A stretch of 7,027 nucleotides of DNA, from contig QGUZ01000272.1 in the NCBI GenBank assembly GCA_003242605.1, positions 1 through 7,027 on the forward strand. The letters are read 5' to 3'. The position numbers and the translations under genes were made by a program. Below the pieces are notes generated by a model that saw only the letters and a list, made by a program, of their open reading frames with translations, searched no databases and was not told where the DNA came from. Positions 1-5,210 of this stretch are shown here, one piece after another. This DNA comes from Actinomycetota bacterium. Its GTDB lineage: Bacteria > Actinomycetota > Actinomycetes > Streptosporangiales > Streptosporangiaceae. The number at the start of each line of letters is the position of its first letter. The stretch's first letter is position 1.

Positions 1-352
1 GCAGCCGCGGCGCGGCGAGCTCCCGGCGGGCGAGCTCGGCCGCGTTCACCTTGACGATGATCTTGGAGTCGAAGTCGCGGCCGGTGCCGAGGTCGAGGTA
101 GGAGTGGGAGTTGCGGGCGAAGCAGTAGACGCACGCGTGGGTGCAGCCCCGGTAGGGGTTGATGGTGTACTCGAACGGCACCCGCGAGGTCGCGGGCACC
201 CGGTTGATGATCGACCGGGCGCGGACCTCGTAGAAGGTGATCCCCCGGAATCCGGGCGCGTCGAAGGTCCGCGCCACCGCCCCCTCGGGGAACAGCGCGG
301 ACGCCGGTCCCGGCTCGGCGGCGCCGGACGGCCGCAGATTGTCCCAGCGCAC
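1..352 (-). CDS. Rv2578c-family radical SAM protein, N-terminal part
   Basis: This is the N-terminal ~117 residues of a radical SAM protein of the Rv2578c / spore-photoproduct-lyase-like group; the rest lies beyond the left edge. The sequence shows the cluster-binding motif CxxxCxxC in NPYRGCTHACVYCFAR, with cysteines at residues 70, 74 and 77 counted from the chosen start; these bind the 4Fe-4S cluster that cleaves S-adenosylmethionine. The flanking segments GITFYEVRARSIINRVP and SYLDLGTGRDFDSKIIVKVN are typical of the family. I chose GTG at 352 because it gives the usual MRWD-like N-terminus and lies 6 nt behind a -10-like TCTAAT, as in a leaderless mRNA. An in-frame ATG at 370 would add six residues (MCSNQG) but has no Shine-Dalgarno and lies inside the LexA box. 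The substrate is unknown. A DNA-repair or stress role is inferred from the fold and the SOS box. The family is sure; the start is moderately sure. Confidence 0.86.
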   Translation of the reverse strand, partial: MRWDNLRPSGAAEPGPASALFPEGAVARTFDAPGFRGITFYEVRARSIINRVPATSRVPFEYTINPYRGCTHACVYCFARNSHSYLDLGTGRDFDSKIIVKVNAAELARRELAAPRL

Positions 353-358
353 GCCTTG

Positions 359-388
359 ATTAGAACACATGTTCGGGGGTGGGCGCAA
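359..388 (-). promoter_or_regulatory. Probable promoter of the radical SAM gene (leaderless)
   Basis: On the - strand, TTGCGC (383-388) is followed after 18 nt by TCTAAT (359-364, one mismatch to TATAAT), then 6 nt and the GTG start at 352. That spacing predicts transcription starting at or next to the start codon. The LexA box lies across the downstream half. The -35 match is weak, so the call rests mainly on the -10, the spacing and the operator position. Confidence 0.45.
363..374. promoter_or_regulatory. LexA (SOS) box core GAACACATGTTC
   Basis: The sequence GAACACATGTTC has perfect GAAC/GTTC arms with 4 bases between them, as in the actinobacterial/Gram-positive LexA operator (mycobacterial form TCGAAC-N4-GTTCGA). 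The outer bases here are TA on the left and GG on the right, so the core is complete and the flanks match partly. It overlaps the -10-like element of the radical SAM promoter, where a bound repressor would block transcription. From memory, the mycobacterial homologue Rv2578c is a LexA-controlled gene, which would support the call. The site is also ~115 bp upstream of the divergent DUF3040 gene and could affect both. Confidence 0.75.
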
Positions 389-487
389 CACGAAAACCGG
401 TCGTAAATTGCGGGTCGGGATACGGCTAATGATCTTCCTGCTTGGGGAGAACCCTCGCTACACACCTTGCGTTGCGGGAGGTCCGGC

Positions 488-751
488 ATGGCCTGGTCGC
501 AGGAGGAGGAGCGATTGCTCGCACAGATCGAGCGTCACCTCAGTGACGACGATCCACGACTCGCAGCGCGGCTGGAATCTCTCAACGAACGTCTCGAGCG
601 CCGGGAGCTCAACGCGCGCCGCCGCGCCGCCCGCCGTCGGCCGAGCCGCGCCACGGTCATCATCCTGGTGAGCTGGCTGCTGATCGCCACGCTGATCACC
701 GCCCTGCTCATCGTGGCCTTCCGGCACGACGCGGCCGCGCTCGCGCTCTGA
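488..751 (+). CDS. DUF3040 domain-containing small membrane protein
   Basis: An 87-residue protein with an acidic/amphipathic N-terminal helix SQEEERLLAQIERHLSDDDP (residues 4-23), which is the DUF3040 signature (compare LSEHEQRLLEQIE...L..DDP). A charged stretch rich in Arg and Glu (about 24-54) follows, then one transmembrane helix, ATVIILVSWLLIATLITALL (55-74), and a short tail. DUF3040 proteins are common small actinobacterial membrane proteins of unknown function. This one is short and has a single membrane span where many relatives have two. The start is ATG 488, preceded by GGGAGG at 476-481 with good spacing; an in-frame ATG at 467 has no such site. The gene converges on the transpeptidase gene with only 22 bp between stop codons. 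The Arg-rich segment next to the helix predicts a cytoplasmic N-terminus. Confidence 0.86.
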   Translation: MAWSQEEERLLAQIERHLSDDDPRLAARLESLNERLERRELNARRRAARRRPSRATVIILVSWLLIATLITALLIVAFRHDAAALAL

Positions 752-773
752 GCGCGCAGGCGCGGCCGGGCCG

Positions 774-2411
774 TCACGGGGTGTCGAGGGCGCGCAGGAA
801 CCGCGCGGCCACGGGCGCGGCCACCTTCCCGCCGCCACCACCCCCCTCGACCACGACGGCGAAGGCGACGTCGCCCCGGTAGCCGATGAACCAGGCGTGG
901 CTGTCGAGCTCGGGGCCGGTGCCGTACTCGGCGGTGCCCGTCTTGCCCGCCGTGCCCGCGGGCAGGCCGGCGTTCTTCGCGGTGCCCTTGGTCACCACGG
1001 CCGTCATCATCTTGCGCAGCTGCTCGGCCACGCCGTCGGGCAGCCGCCGCGGGGAGACGTCCTGCTCGCGCCCGGGCACGAGCGTGGGCGGCCGCCAGGT
1101 GCCGTCGGCGACCGCCGCGGCGACCGAGGCCATCACCAGCGGGCTGGCGGTGATCCGCGCCTGCCCGAACGACTCGGCGGCGAGCTCGGCGTCGCTGGTC
1201 GCCTCCGGCATGCTCGCCTTCGCCGCCGGCACGCCGATCTTCAGCGTCTGGTTGAACCCGAACCACTCGGCGGCCTCGCGCAGCTTGCGCGCGCTGAGCC
1301 GCTCGGCCGCGAGCGGGGCGAACGTGGTGTTGCACGAGTGGGCGTACGACTCCAGGAACGACACCCGGCCGAACGCCTCGTGGTCGGAGTTGCGGATCTT
1401 CAGGCCGCCCACGGTGACGTACTTGGGGCAGGTCACCGGCGCGGACGGGTCGAGGCCCTCGGCGAGCAGCGCCGCGGCGGTGATCGTCTTGAACGTCGAG
1501 CCCGGCGGGTAGGCGCCGTCGAGCGCCCGGTTGAACCCGCCCCGGTTGTTCACCACCGCGAGGATCTCCCCGGTCGACGGCCGGATCGCCACCAGCGAGG
1601 CGGGCTTGTCGAGCTTCTCCACCGCCTTGACCGCGGCCTGCTGGACGGTCAGGTCGAGCGAGGTGCGCAGCGGCTTGCCGGGCGCGCCCTTGATCGTGTC
1701 GAGGGTGCGGGCGGTCTTGCCGTCCGCGCCGACGACCTGGATGCGCAGGCTGGGCCGCCCGGCGAGGCGCTCCTGGAAGGTCGCCTGCAGGCCGGCCTTG
1801 CCGACCGGGTCCCCCGCCCGGTACGGCGGGCCGAGCCGCTTGGCCTCCTTGGCGGTGGCCTTGTCGACGTACCCGACGATCTGCTGGATCGACCCGCCGG
1901 CGTCGCCCCGGTCGATGCGGCGGCCCGAGGCGTCGGTGATCGCCGCGCGCTCGGGCCAGACGGTGCTCACCCGCAGCCGGTTGGTGCCGTCGAGCTCCGG
2001 GTGCACGGCGCGCGGGGACCAGTCCACCTTCCAGTGCCGGTCCTTGACGACGAGGGGGAGCGACCCGCGGTAGCTCCACCGGCCGCCGTCGCGCAGGGTG
2101 AGGGTGGCGGTGTAGCGGGCGTCGGCGCGGTCGTCGTGCGGCTCGCTCACCTCGGTGAGCCGCACCTCGGTGGCGGTCACCCCCAGATCCTTTGCCAGCC
2201 GCTCGTAGGCCGCGGCGTACGGCACGGACGGGTCGGCGAGCCAGGACCGCATCGCGGCGGTGTCGCCCCTGCTCCACGCCTGCACGAACGCCTGCGCGGT
2301 CTCCTGCGGCGTCCCCCTGGTGCGCAGCAGGTAGTACGCGCCGCCCGCCCCCGCCCCGGCGACGAGGATCACGGCGGCGGACGTGATCGCGATGGTACGG
2401 CCCCGTAGCAC
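774..2411 (-). CDS. Penicillin-binding transpeptidase with MecA_N/NTF2-like domain
   Basis: A 545-residue membrane-anchored D,D-transpeptidase (class B-type PBP), which cross-links peptidoglycan stem peptides outside the membrane. Residues ~7-29 form an N-terminal membrane anchor with no lipobox cysteine, so it is probably not a lipoprotein. Residues ~34-150 (ETAQAFVQAWSRGD onward) match the NTF2-like MecA_N domain. A linker/dimerisation region covers ~150-245. The transpeptidase domain covers ~250-545, with all three active-site motifs: STFK at 305-308 (acyl-serine S305), SCN at 359-361 and KTG at 490-492. A run of glycines (523-528) near the C-terminus is unusual but past the catalytic motifs. 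The start is GTG at 2409-2411 with GGGGG seven bases upstream. MecA_N occurs in staphylococcal PBP2a and in intrinsic actinobacterial PBPs; its presence here does not show beta-lactam resistance. No cell-division or wall operon is adjacent. Confidence 0.94.
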   Translation of the reverse strand: MLRGRTIAITSAAVILVAGAGAGGAYYLLRTRGTPQETAQAFVQAWSRGDTAAMRSWLADPSVPYAAAYERLAKDLGVTATEVRLTEVSEPHDDRADARYTATLTLRDGGRWSYRGSLPLVVKDRHWKVDWSPRAVHPELDGTNRLRVSTVWPERAAITDASGRRIDRGDAGGSIQQIVGYVDKATAKEAKRLGPPYRAGDPVGKAGLQATFQERLAGRPSLRIQVVGADGKTARTLDTIKGAPGKPLRTSLDLTVQQAAVKAVEKLDKPASLVAIRPSTGEILAVVNNRGGFNRALDGAYPPGSTFKTITAAALLAEGLDPSAPVTCPKYVTVGGLKIRNSDHEAFGRVSFLESYAHSCNTTFAPLAAERLSARKLREAAEWFGFNQTLKIGVPAAKASMPEATSDAELAAESFGQARITASPLVMASVAAAVADGTWRPPTLVPGREQDVSPRRLPDGVAEQLRKMMTAVVTKGTAKNAGLPAGTAGKTGTAEYGTGPELDSHAWFIGYRGDVAFAVVVEGGGGGGKVAAPVAARFLRALDTP

Positions 2412-2452
2412 GCGAATACCCCCGGTGTCGGTGTCGTCAGCAGACTAGCCGG

Positions 2453-2487
2453 GCCCGGCCGCGCGGGCCGGGCACCGCATATGCGGT
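2453..2487. repeat. GC hairpin followed by a 14-bp perfect palindrome
   Basis: GCCCGGCC (2453-2460) and GGCCGGGC (2466-2473) form a perfect 8-bp stem with loop GCGCG. Directly abutting it is the perfect palindrome ACCGCATATGCGGT (2474-2487). Both lie 40-80 bp upstream of the transpeptidase start. The palindrome looks like a dimeric-regulator operator; the hairpin could be part of a terminator for the acyltransferase transcript coming from the right. No regulator can be named. Confidence 0.5.
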
Positions 2488-2502
2488 TTCGACGAGCCGA
2501 AA

Positions 2503-2526
2503 CGCCGGTTTGTTCGCAACCGGGCG
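2503..2526. terminator. Weak hairpin terminator behind the acyltransferase gene
   Basis: CGCCGGTT (2503-2510) pairs with AACCGGGCG (2518-2526) with one bulged base and a 7-base loop. In the - direction it is followed by TTTC, giving a weak terminator ~27 bp past the acyltransferase stop. In the + direction it is followed by a T-rich stretch (2527-2549), so it may act on both strands. Confidence 0.4.
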
Positions 2527-2552
2527 ATTTCTTCTTTGTTGTTGCTAACTGC

Positions 2553-3209
2553 TTACTGTTGCATGCGGGCCTTGACGCTGGACGCGTACATCGGCACGTA
2601 CTCCTGCCCGGAGAGCTTCTGGATCGCCTGCATCACCTGGTCGGTGACGTCGCGGCGGGTGCGGGCGTCGTCCGGGTCGCCGGTGAAGTACATCGGCTCG
2701 CCGATGCGCACCCCGATGCGGCCGAGCCGCGGGATGGCGCGGCCCGGCGGGAGCACCCGGTCGGTGCCGATCATCGCGACCGGGAGGACCGGGGCGCCGG
2801 TGGTGAGCGCGAGCCAGGCGACACCGATCTTGCCCTTGTAGAGCCGGCCGTCGGGGGAGCGGGTGCCCTCGGGGTAGATGCCGAACAGCTCGCCGCGGCG
2901 CAGCAGCTCGGCCGCGGCCTCCAGTACCGACCGGGCGGCCGAGGCGCTCTCGCGGTCGACCGCGATCTGGCCGGTGGCCCGCATGTACATGGCCGTGAGC
3001 GGGTTGCCGGTGAAGTACTCGGCCTTGGCCACGAAGCTGACCTTGCGGGGCAGCATCAGCGGCAGGAAGGTGGAGTCGGCGATCGACAGGTGGTTGGAGG
3101 CGAGGATCGCCGGGCCCGTGGCGGGGACGTGCTCGGCCCCCTCGATGCGGGGGCGCCACAGCAGACGGAGGAACGGGCCAGTGACGATCTTCGTGAGCTG
3201 GTACAGCAC
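2553..3209 (-). CDS. PlsC-family 1-acyl-glycerol-3-phosphate acyltransferase
   Basis: A 218-residue lysophospholipid acyltransferase of the PlsC/LPLAT superfamily, expected to transfer an acyl chain to lysophosphatidic acid or a related lysolipid at the membrane. The sequence shows the catalytic HX4D box in SNHLSIADS (H40, D45), the glycerol-phosphate-binding block FGIYPEGTRSPDG (109-121, with the EGTR motif at 114-117) and the late block GAPVLPVAMIGT (138-149). Size is normal for the family. The reading frame stays open upstream to 3812, but that stretch has no family similarity. GTG at 3207-3209 is preceded by GGGGAG five bases away and begins the natural N-terminus VLYQLTKIVTGPFLRLLWRP. 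A 5' leader of ~250 nt with a structured element and a SigR-type promoter lies upstream. Exact acyl acceptor and donor cannot be read from the sequence. Confidence 0.92.
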   Translation of the reverse strand: MLYQLTKIVTGPFLRLLWRPRIEGAEHVPATGPAILASNHLSIADSTFLPLMLPRKVSFVAKAEYFTGNPLTAMYMRATGQIAVDRESASAARSVLEAAAELLRRGELFGIYPEGTRSPDGRLYKGKIGVAWLALTTGAPVLPVAMIGTDRVLPPGRAIPRLGRIGVRIGEPMYFTGDPDDARTRRDVTDQVMQAIQKLSGQEYVPMYASSVKARMQQ

Positions 3210-3306
3210 GGTGTCTCCCCATCTCGGCCGACGAGCCAACCCTAACGTCGTACCCGGCGGGGCGCGGGGGCTCCGCCGCGCACGCGGCACCCACCCCAGA
3301 AGCGAA

Positions 3307-3338
3307 GTGCCCCCCGCGACCTCGGTCACGGGGGGCAC
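3307..3338 (-). terminator. Strong GC hairpin: terminator or attenuator
   Basis: GTGCCCCCCG (3307-3316) and CGGGGGGCAC (3329-3338) are perfect complements. Inside them, after a C/A mismatch, GAC/GTC pairs close a CTCG loop. On the - strand it sits 9 nt behind the structured element and ~98 nt before the acyltransferase start, and is followed by TTCGCTTCT. Actinobacterial terminators often lack a full U-tract, so termination is plausible. Its position inside the leader allows either an sRNA terminator or an attenuator. Confidence 0.5.
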
Positions 3339-3347
3339 CACGCTAGG

Positions 3348-3455
3348 GGCCGATGTGGCGGTCGCCTCCTCGGCGAATGGCACAACACGGCTCCAGCCGA
3401 ACGGTATTCCGTGAAGGCAATGGTTGCGGCCCGGGGGACACAGACCACATCGGCC
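3348..3455 (-). ncRNA. Candidate structured RNA (riboswitch-like leader or sRNA), family unknown
   Basis: A 108-nt element closed by a perfect 11-bp stem: GGCCGATGTGG at 3348-3358 and its complement CCACATCGGCC at 3445-3455. Four short perfect hairpins lie inside: TCGCC/GGCGA (3362-3376), CGGCT/AGCCG (3388-3399), ACGG/CCGT with loop TATT (3401-3412) and GCAA/TTGC (3417-3427), giving a multi-branched junction. Orientation on the - strand is inferred from the promoter signals immediately upstream (3461-3491), whose predicted start falls at the first base of the closing stem, and from the hairpin just downstream. It lacks the conserved cores I know for SRP RNA, tmRNA, 6S, and the TPP, fluoride and T-box elements. 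The function is unknown; structure was judged by eye only. Confidence 0.4.
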
Positions 3456-3460
3456 ACACG

Positions 3461-3491
3461 ACTTTAACTCACTCTCGGCGGTGGTTATTCC
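3461..3491 (-). promoter_or_regulatory. SigR/SigH-type promoter GGAAT-N18-GTT
   Basis: On the - strand, GGAAT (3487-3491) is followed after exactly 18 nt by GTT (3466-3468). This is the published consensus spacing for the thiol-oxidative-stress sigma factor SigR of Streptomyces (SigH of mycobacteria). An overlapping TAAAGT (3461-3466) fits a housekeeping -10 (TAnnnT), but no matching -35 is seen. Either way, transcription would start near 3455-3458, at the 5' edge of the structured element, and proceed toward the acyltransferase gene. Confidence 0.45.
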
Positions 3492-3759
3492 AGCCACGCC
3501 GTCCCATGCTCGCCGTTTCGGTGCCGATCCGCCGAGCTTTCCCAGGTGAGCGGGCATGTGCCCGGGCCGGGCCGGCGGGGGAGAAGAGGAGAAGTTCACA
3601 GCCGGGCGCCCGCCCGGGCGGGGCCGAGGGGCGGGACCGGGCCGGGCCGCCCGGTATCCTCCGGCCGTCCGGCGGCATCCTCCCCGATTCTGATCTACGT
3701 TGTAAAGGCCGCCGGTTGGGTTCACCACCCCACTACACAACCCGCAAACCACTCCCTCC

Positions 3760-3782
3760 CTGTCACCAACCTCAACTAAGGT
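3760..3782 (+). promoter_or_regulatory. soxR promoter resembling the RecA-independent DNA-damage motif
   Basis: TGTCA (3761-3765) is followed, at the exact spacing of the actinobacterial damage promoter tTGTCRgtg-N8-TAnnnT, by TAAGGT (3777-3782). The first base is C instead of T and the gtg part is CCA, so the match is the TGTCR core plus -10. The predicted start near 3789 leaves a ~22-nt leader before soxR. The same segment holds ACCT-N6-AGGT (3769-3782), whose left half CCTCAA resembles a SoxR half-site, so autoregulation is possible. Confidence 0.45.
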
Positions 3783-3811
3783 GGAGATCCGAACCGGCCG
3801 AAAGAGGGACA

Positions 3812-4333
3812 ATGCGGGTAAGTGACAAGGCTCACGAGCTCACCATCGGGCAGCTCGCCGAACGCAGCGGGGTCGCGGTGAGCGCGCTGCGCTTCTACGA
3901 GGCCAAAGGGCTGATCAGCAGCAGGCGCACCTCGGGCAACCAGCGCCGGTACTCCCGTGACACGCTGCGCCGGGTCGCGTTCATCCGGGTGTCGCAGCGG
4001 GTGGGCATCCCGCTCAGCGCGATCCAAGAGGCGCTGTCGAACCTGCCGGACGGCCGCACGCCCACCCGGCGGGACTGGAAGCGGCTGTCGGAGCGGTGGC
4101 GGGCCGAGCTCGACTACCGCATCGAGCAGCTGGTACGGCTGCGCGACACGCTCACCGACTGCATCGGGTGCGGGTGCCTCAGCCTGGGCGCGTGCAAGCT
4201 GGCCAACCCCGGCGACCGGCTCGGCCGCGAGGGTGCCGGCCCGCGCAACCTCATGCTGGAGCGTCCCCGGACCGCGGCGGCGCGGCGGGGCGCGGCGGAG
4301 GCTCCGGACGGCGAGGGGAGCTGCTGCGGCTGA
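3812..4333 (+). CDS. soxR: SoxR, redox-sensitive MerR-family [2Fe-2S] activator
   Basis: A 173-residue MerR-family regulator. The N-terminal winged helix-turn-helix runs ~11-80 (TIGQLAERSGVAVSALRFYE is the MerR recognition region). A coiled dimerisation helix covers ~88-115. The diagnostic cluster CIGCGCLSLGACKLANPGDRLG follows, with cysteines at 117, 120, 122 and 128 (CxxCxCx5C), which bind the [2Fe-2S] centre that senses superoxide or redox-active compounds. The start is ATG 3812 with GAGGG three bases upstream, rather close, but no other in-frame start fits. The protein has a ~35-residue C-terminal extension beyond E. coli SoxR (154 aa), ending in Cys-Cys-Gly (171-173). Actinobacterial SoxR proteins also have tails. 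The last 27 codons overlap the 3' end of the opposite-strand TetR gene. No soxS is adjacent, consistent with actinobacterial SoxR acting directly on its targets. Confidence 0.95.
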   Translation: MRVSDKAHELTIGQLAERSGVAVSALRFYEAKGLISSRRTSGNQRRYSRDTLRRVAFIRVSQRVGIPLSAIQEALSNLPDGRTPTRRDWKRLSERWRAELDYRIEQLVRLRDTLTDCIGCGCLSLGACKLANPGDRLGREGAGPRNLMLERPRTAAARRGAAEAPDGEGSCCG

Positions 4334-5105
4334 CCGCCCGGCGCGACTCGATCAGCGCGGCGAGCCCGTCGAGCACCCGCTGCAGGCCGAACCGGTAGGC
4401 GTGGTCGGGGTCGTAGGCGGCGCCGTGGGCGAGGCCGGCCGCGGCGCCCACCCGGGTGGCGACCGGATAGGCGTCGGGGTCGACGACCTTGGCGAGCAGC
4501 GGACCGTAGGCGGCCCACCACTCCCCGTCGCCGGTGCGCGAGGCGTGCCGCGCCGCGCGGACGTCCGCGGCCGCTCTGGCGCAGGACTGCACGAAGTCGA
4601 GCAGGAACGTCAGGGCGGCGTCCATCTCGACGTCGTCGAGGCCGAGCCCCTCGAGGGCGCGCAGCTCGTAGTCGTACTTGGCGATCACCCCGGGCCCGAG
4701 CGGAGGCCGGGCGGTGGAGACGGTGGCGAGCCAGGGGTGGCGCTCGTAGAGGGCGCGGTTGTCGTGCGCGATCGCCTCGAGGCGGTCCCGCCAGTGGTCG
4801 CTCGCCGGCCGGCTGCGCTCGATCTCGCCGCAGACCGTGTCGATCATGAGGTCGAGCAGCTCGGCCTTGCCGGGGATGTAGGTGTACAGCGACATCGCGG
4901 TGATGCCGAGCCGCTCGGCGACGCGGCGCATGGACAGCGCGGCGAGCCCTTCGGCGTCGGCGAGGTCGATCGCGGCCCGGGTGATCTGGGCGACCGAGAA
5001 CCGGGGCTTGGGGCCGCGCTTGGGGGCGTCGCGCAGCCCCCAGAGCAGCTCGATGCTGCGGCCGGGGTCGCCGCCGCCGCTGTACGCCGTTGTCACGCCC
5101 TCCAT
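4251..5105 (-). CDS. TetR/AcrR-family transcriptional regulator with TetR_C_1-like domain
   Basis: A 284-residue repressor-type regulator. After a leader containing SIELLWGL (17-24) and a basic patch, the helix-turn-helix DNA-binding domain runs ~36-83, including SMRRVAERLGITAMSLYTYI (58-77), followed by GKAELLDLM. The rest (about 95-255) is the helical ligand/dimer domain, resembling the C-terminal domain seen in TetR-type drug-responsive regulators common in actinomycetes. The last ~30 residues are Pro/Arg/Ser-rich low complexity and overlap the soxR 3' end. The start is ATG 5105; GTG at codon 4 is a possible alternative because the purine-rich sites lie very close to either. It diverges from the DUF6157 gene, and inverted repeats at 5123-5142 and 5192-5210 are candidate operators. 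The ligand is unknown, and no efflux or enzyme gene next to it makes the target obvious. Confidence 0.92.
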   Translation of the reverse strand: MEGVTTAYSGGGDPGRSIELLWGLRDAPKRGPKPRFSVAQITRAAIDLADAEGLAALSMRRVAERLGITAMSLYTYIPGKAELLDLMIDTVCGEIERSRPASDHWRDRLEAIAHDNRALYERHPWLATVSTARPPLGPGVIAKYDYELRALEGLGLDDVEMDAALTFLLDFVQSCARAAADVRAARHASRTGDGEWWAAYGPLLAKVVDPDAYPVATRVGAAAGLAHGAAYDPDHAYRFGLQRVLDGLAALIESRRAVSRSSSPRRPEPPPRPAAPPRSGDAPA

Positions 5106-5122
5106 TCTCCCAGGGCCGCCCG

Positions 5123-5142
5123 CCGCGCGATTCCCCGCGCGG
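5123..5142. repeat. Inverted repeat in the TetR gene leader
   Basis: CCGCGCG-ATTCCC-CGCGCGG is a perfect 7-bp inverted repeat with a 6-base spacer, 18 bp upstream of the TetR start codon. It may be an autoregulatory operator or a leader hairpin; the GC-rich background makes short repeats like this less telling. Confidence 0.4.
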
Positions 5143-5191
5143 CACGCCGAGGGCGTCGATGGGCCCTTCGGGCTGGGCCGTCCGTGCGATA

Positions 5192-5210
5192 CCTGTCAGT
5201 GGTTGTCAGG
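5192..5210. promoter_or_regulatory. Candidate TetR operator CCTGTCA-N5-TGTCAGG
   Basis: CCTGTCAGTGGTTGTCAGG is a 19-bp imperfect inverted repeat (arms match at 6 of 7 positions). It lies between the divergent TetR and DUF6157 genes and covers the -35-like element of the DUF6157 promoter. Size, symmetry and place suit a TetR-family operator. It also reads as a direct repeat of TGTCAG, so an alternative view is a duplicated -35-type element. Confidence 0.4.

Larger units (their letters stand above)
3210..3811. other. 602-base divergent intergenic region, acyltransferase/soxR
   Basis: No protein gene is supported here. From left to right it holds the acyltransferase ribosome site and proximal leader (3210-3306), a strong hairpin (3307-3338), a structured element closed by an 11-bp inverted repeat (3348-3455), a SigR-type promoter on the - strand (3466-3491), a GC-rich stretch with no recognised signal (about 3500-3690), and the soxR promoter region (3760-3811). 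A 77-codon GTG-started frame at 3546-3779 (+) has no good ribosome site, a low-complexity Arg/Gly/Pro translation and no family resemblance, so I do not call it. Confidence 0.6.

Noticed and set aside
535..2277. Second long - strand frame overlapping the transpeptidase (580 codons)
   Set aside because: Arg/Ala-rich out-of-frame translation of the same gene; no domain, no ribosome site.
897..2408. Long open frame on the + strand opposite the transpeptidase (503 codons)
   Set aside because: Shadow frame typical of GC-rich genes; the opposite strand has a complete PBP with all catalytic motifs.
774..2411. Acquired beta-lactam resistance gene because of the MecA_N domain
   Set aside because: MecA_N is common in intrinsic actinobacterial PBPs and there are no mec regulators or mobile element nearby.
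3348..3455. tRNA, SRP RNA, tmRNA or 6S RNA as explanation for the structured element
   Set aside because: No T-loop GGTTC, no GGTCAGGTCCGGAAGGA core, and size and conserved sequences differ.
3348..3455. MITE-like mobile element bounded by the 11-bp inverted repeat
   Set aside because: No target-site duplication flanks the repeat, and interior hairpins plus promoter signals fit an RNA better.
3546..3779. 77-codon + strand frame in the long intergenic region
   Set aside because: No spaced ribosome site, low-complexity Arg/Gly/Pro translation, overlaps the predicted soxR promoter.
3353..3811. Upstream extension of soxR (326 residues)
   Set aside because: The MerR domain starts right after ATG 3812; the upstream translation is low complexity and crosses the soxR promoter region.
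3210..3812. N-terminal extension of the acyltransferase frame up to 3812 (419 residues)
   Set aside because: The added ~200 residues are Arg/Pro/Gly-rich with no similarity to the family, while GTG 3209 has a good ribosome site and starts the natural domain. The stretch also carries promoter and RNA-like elements.
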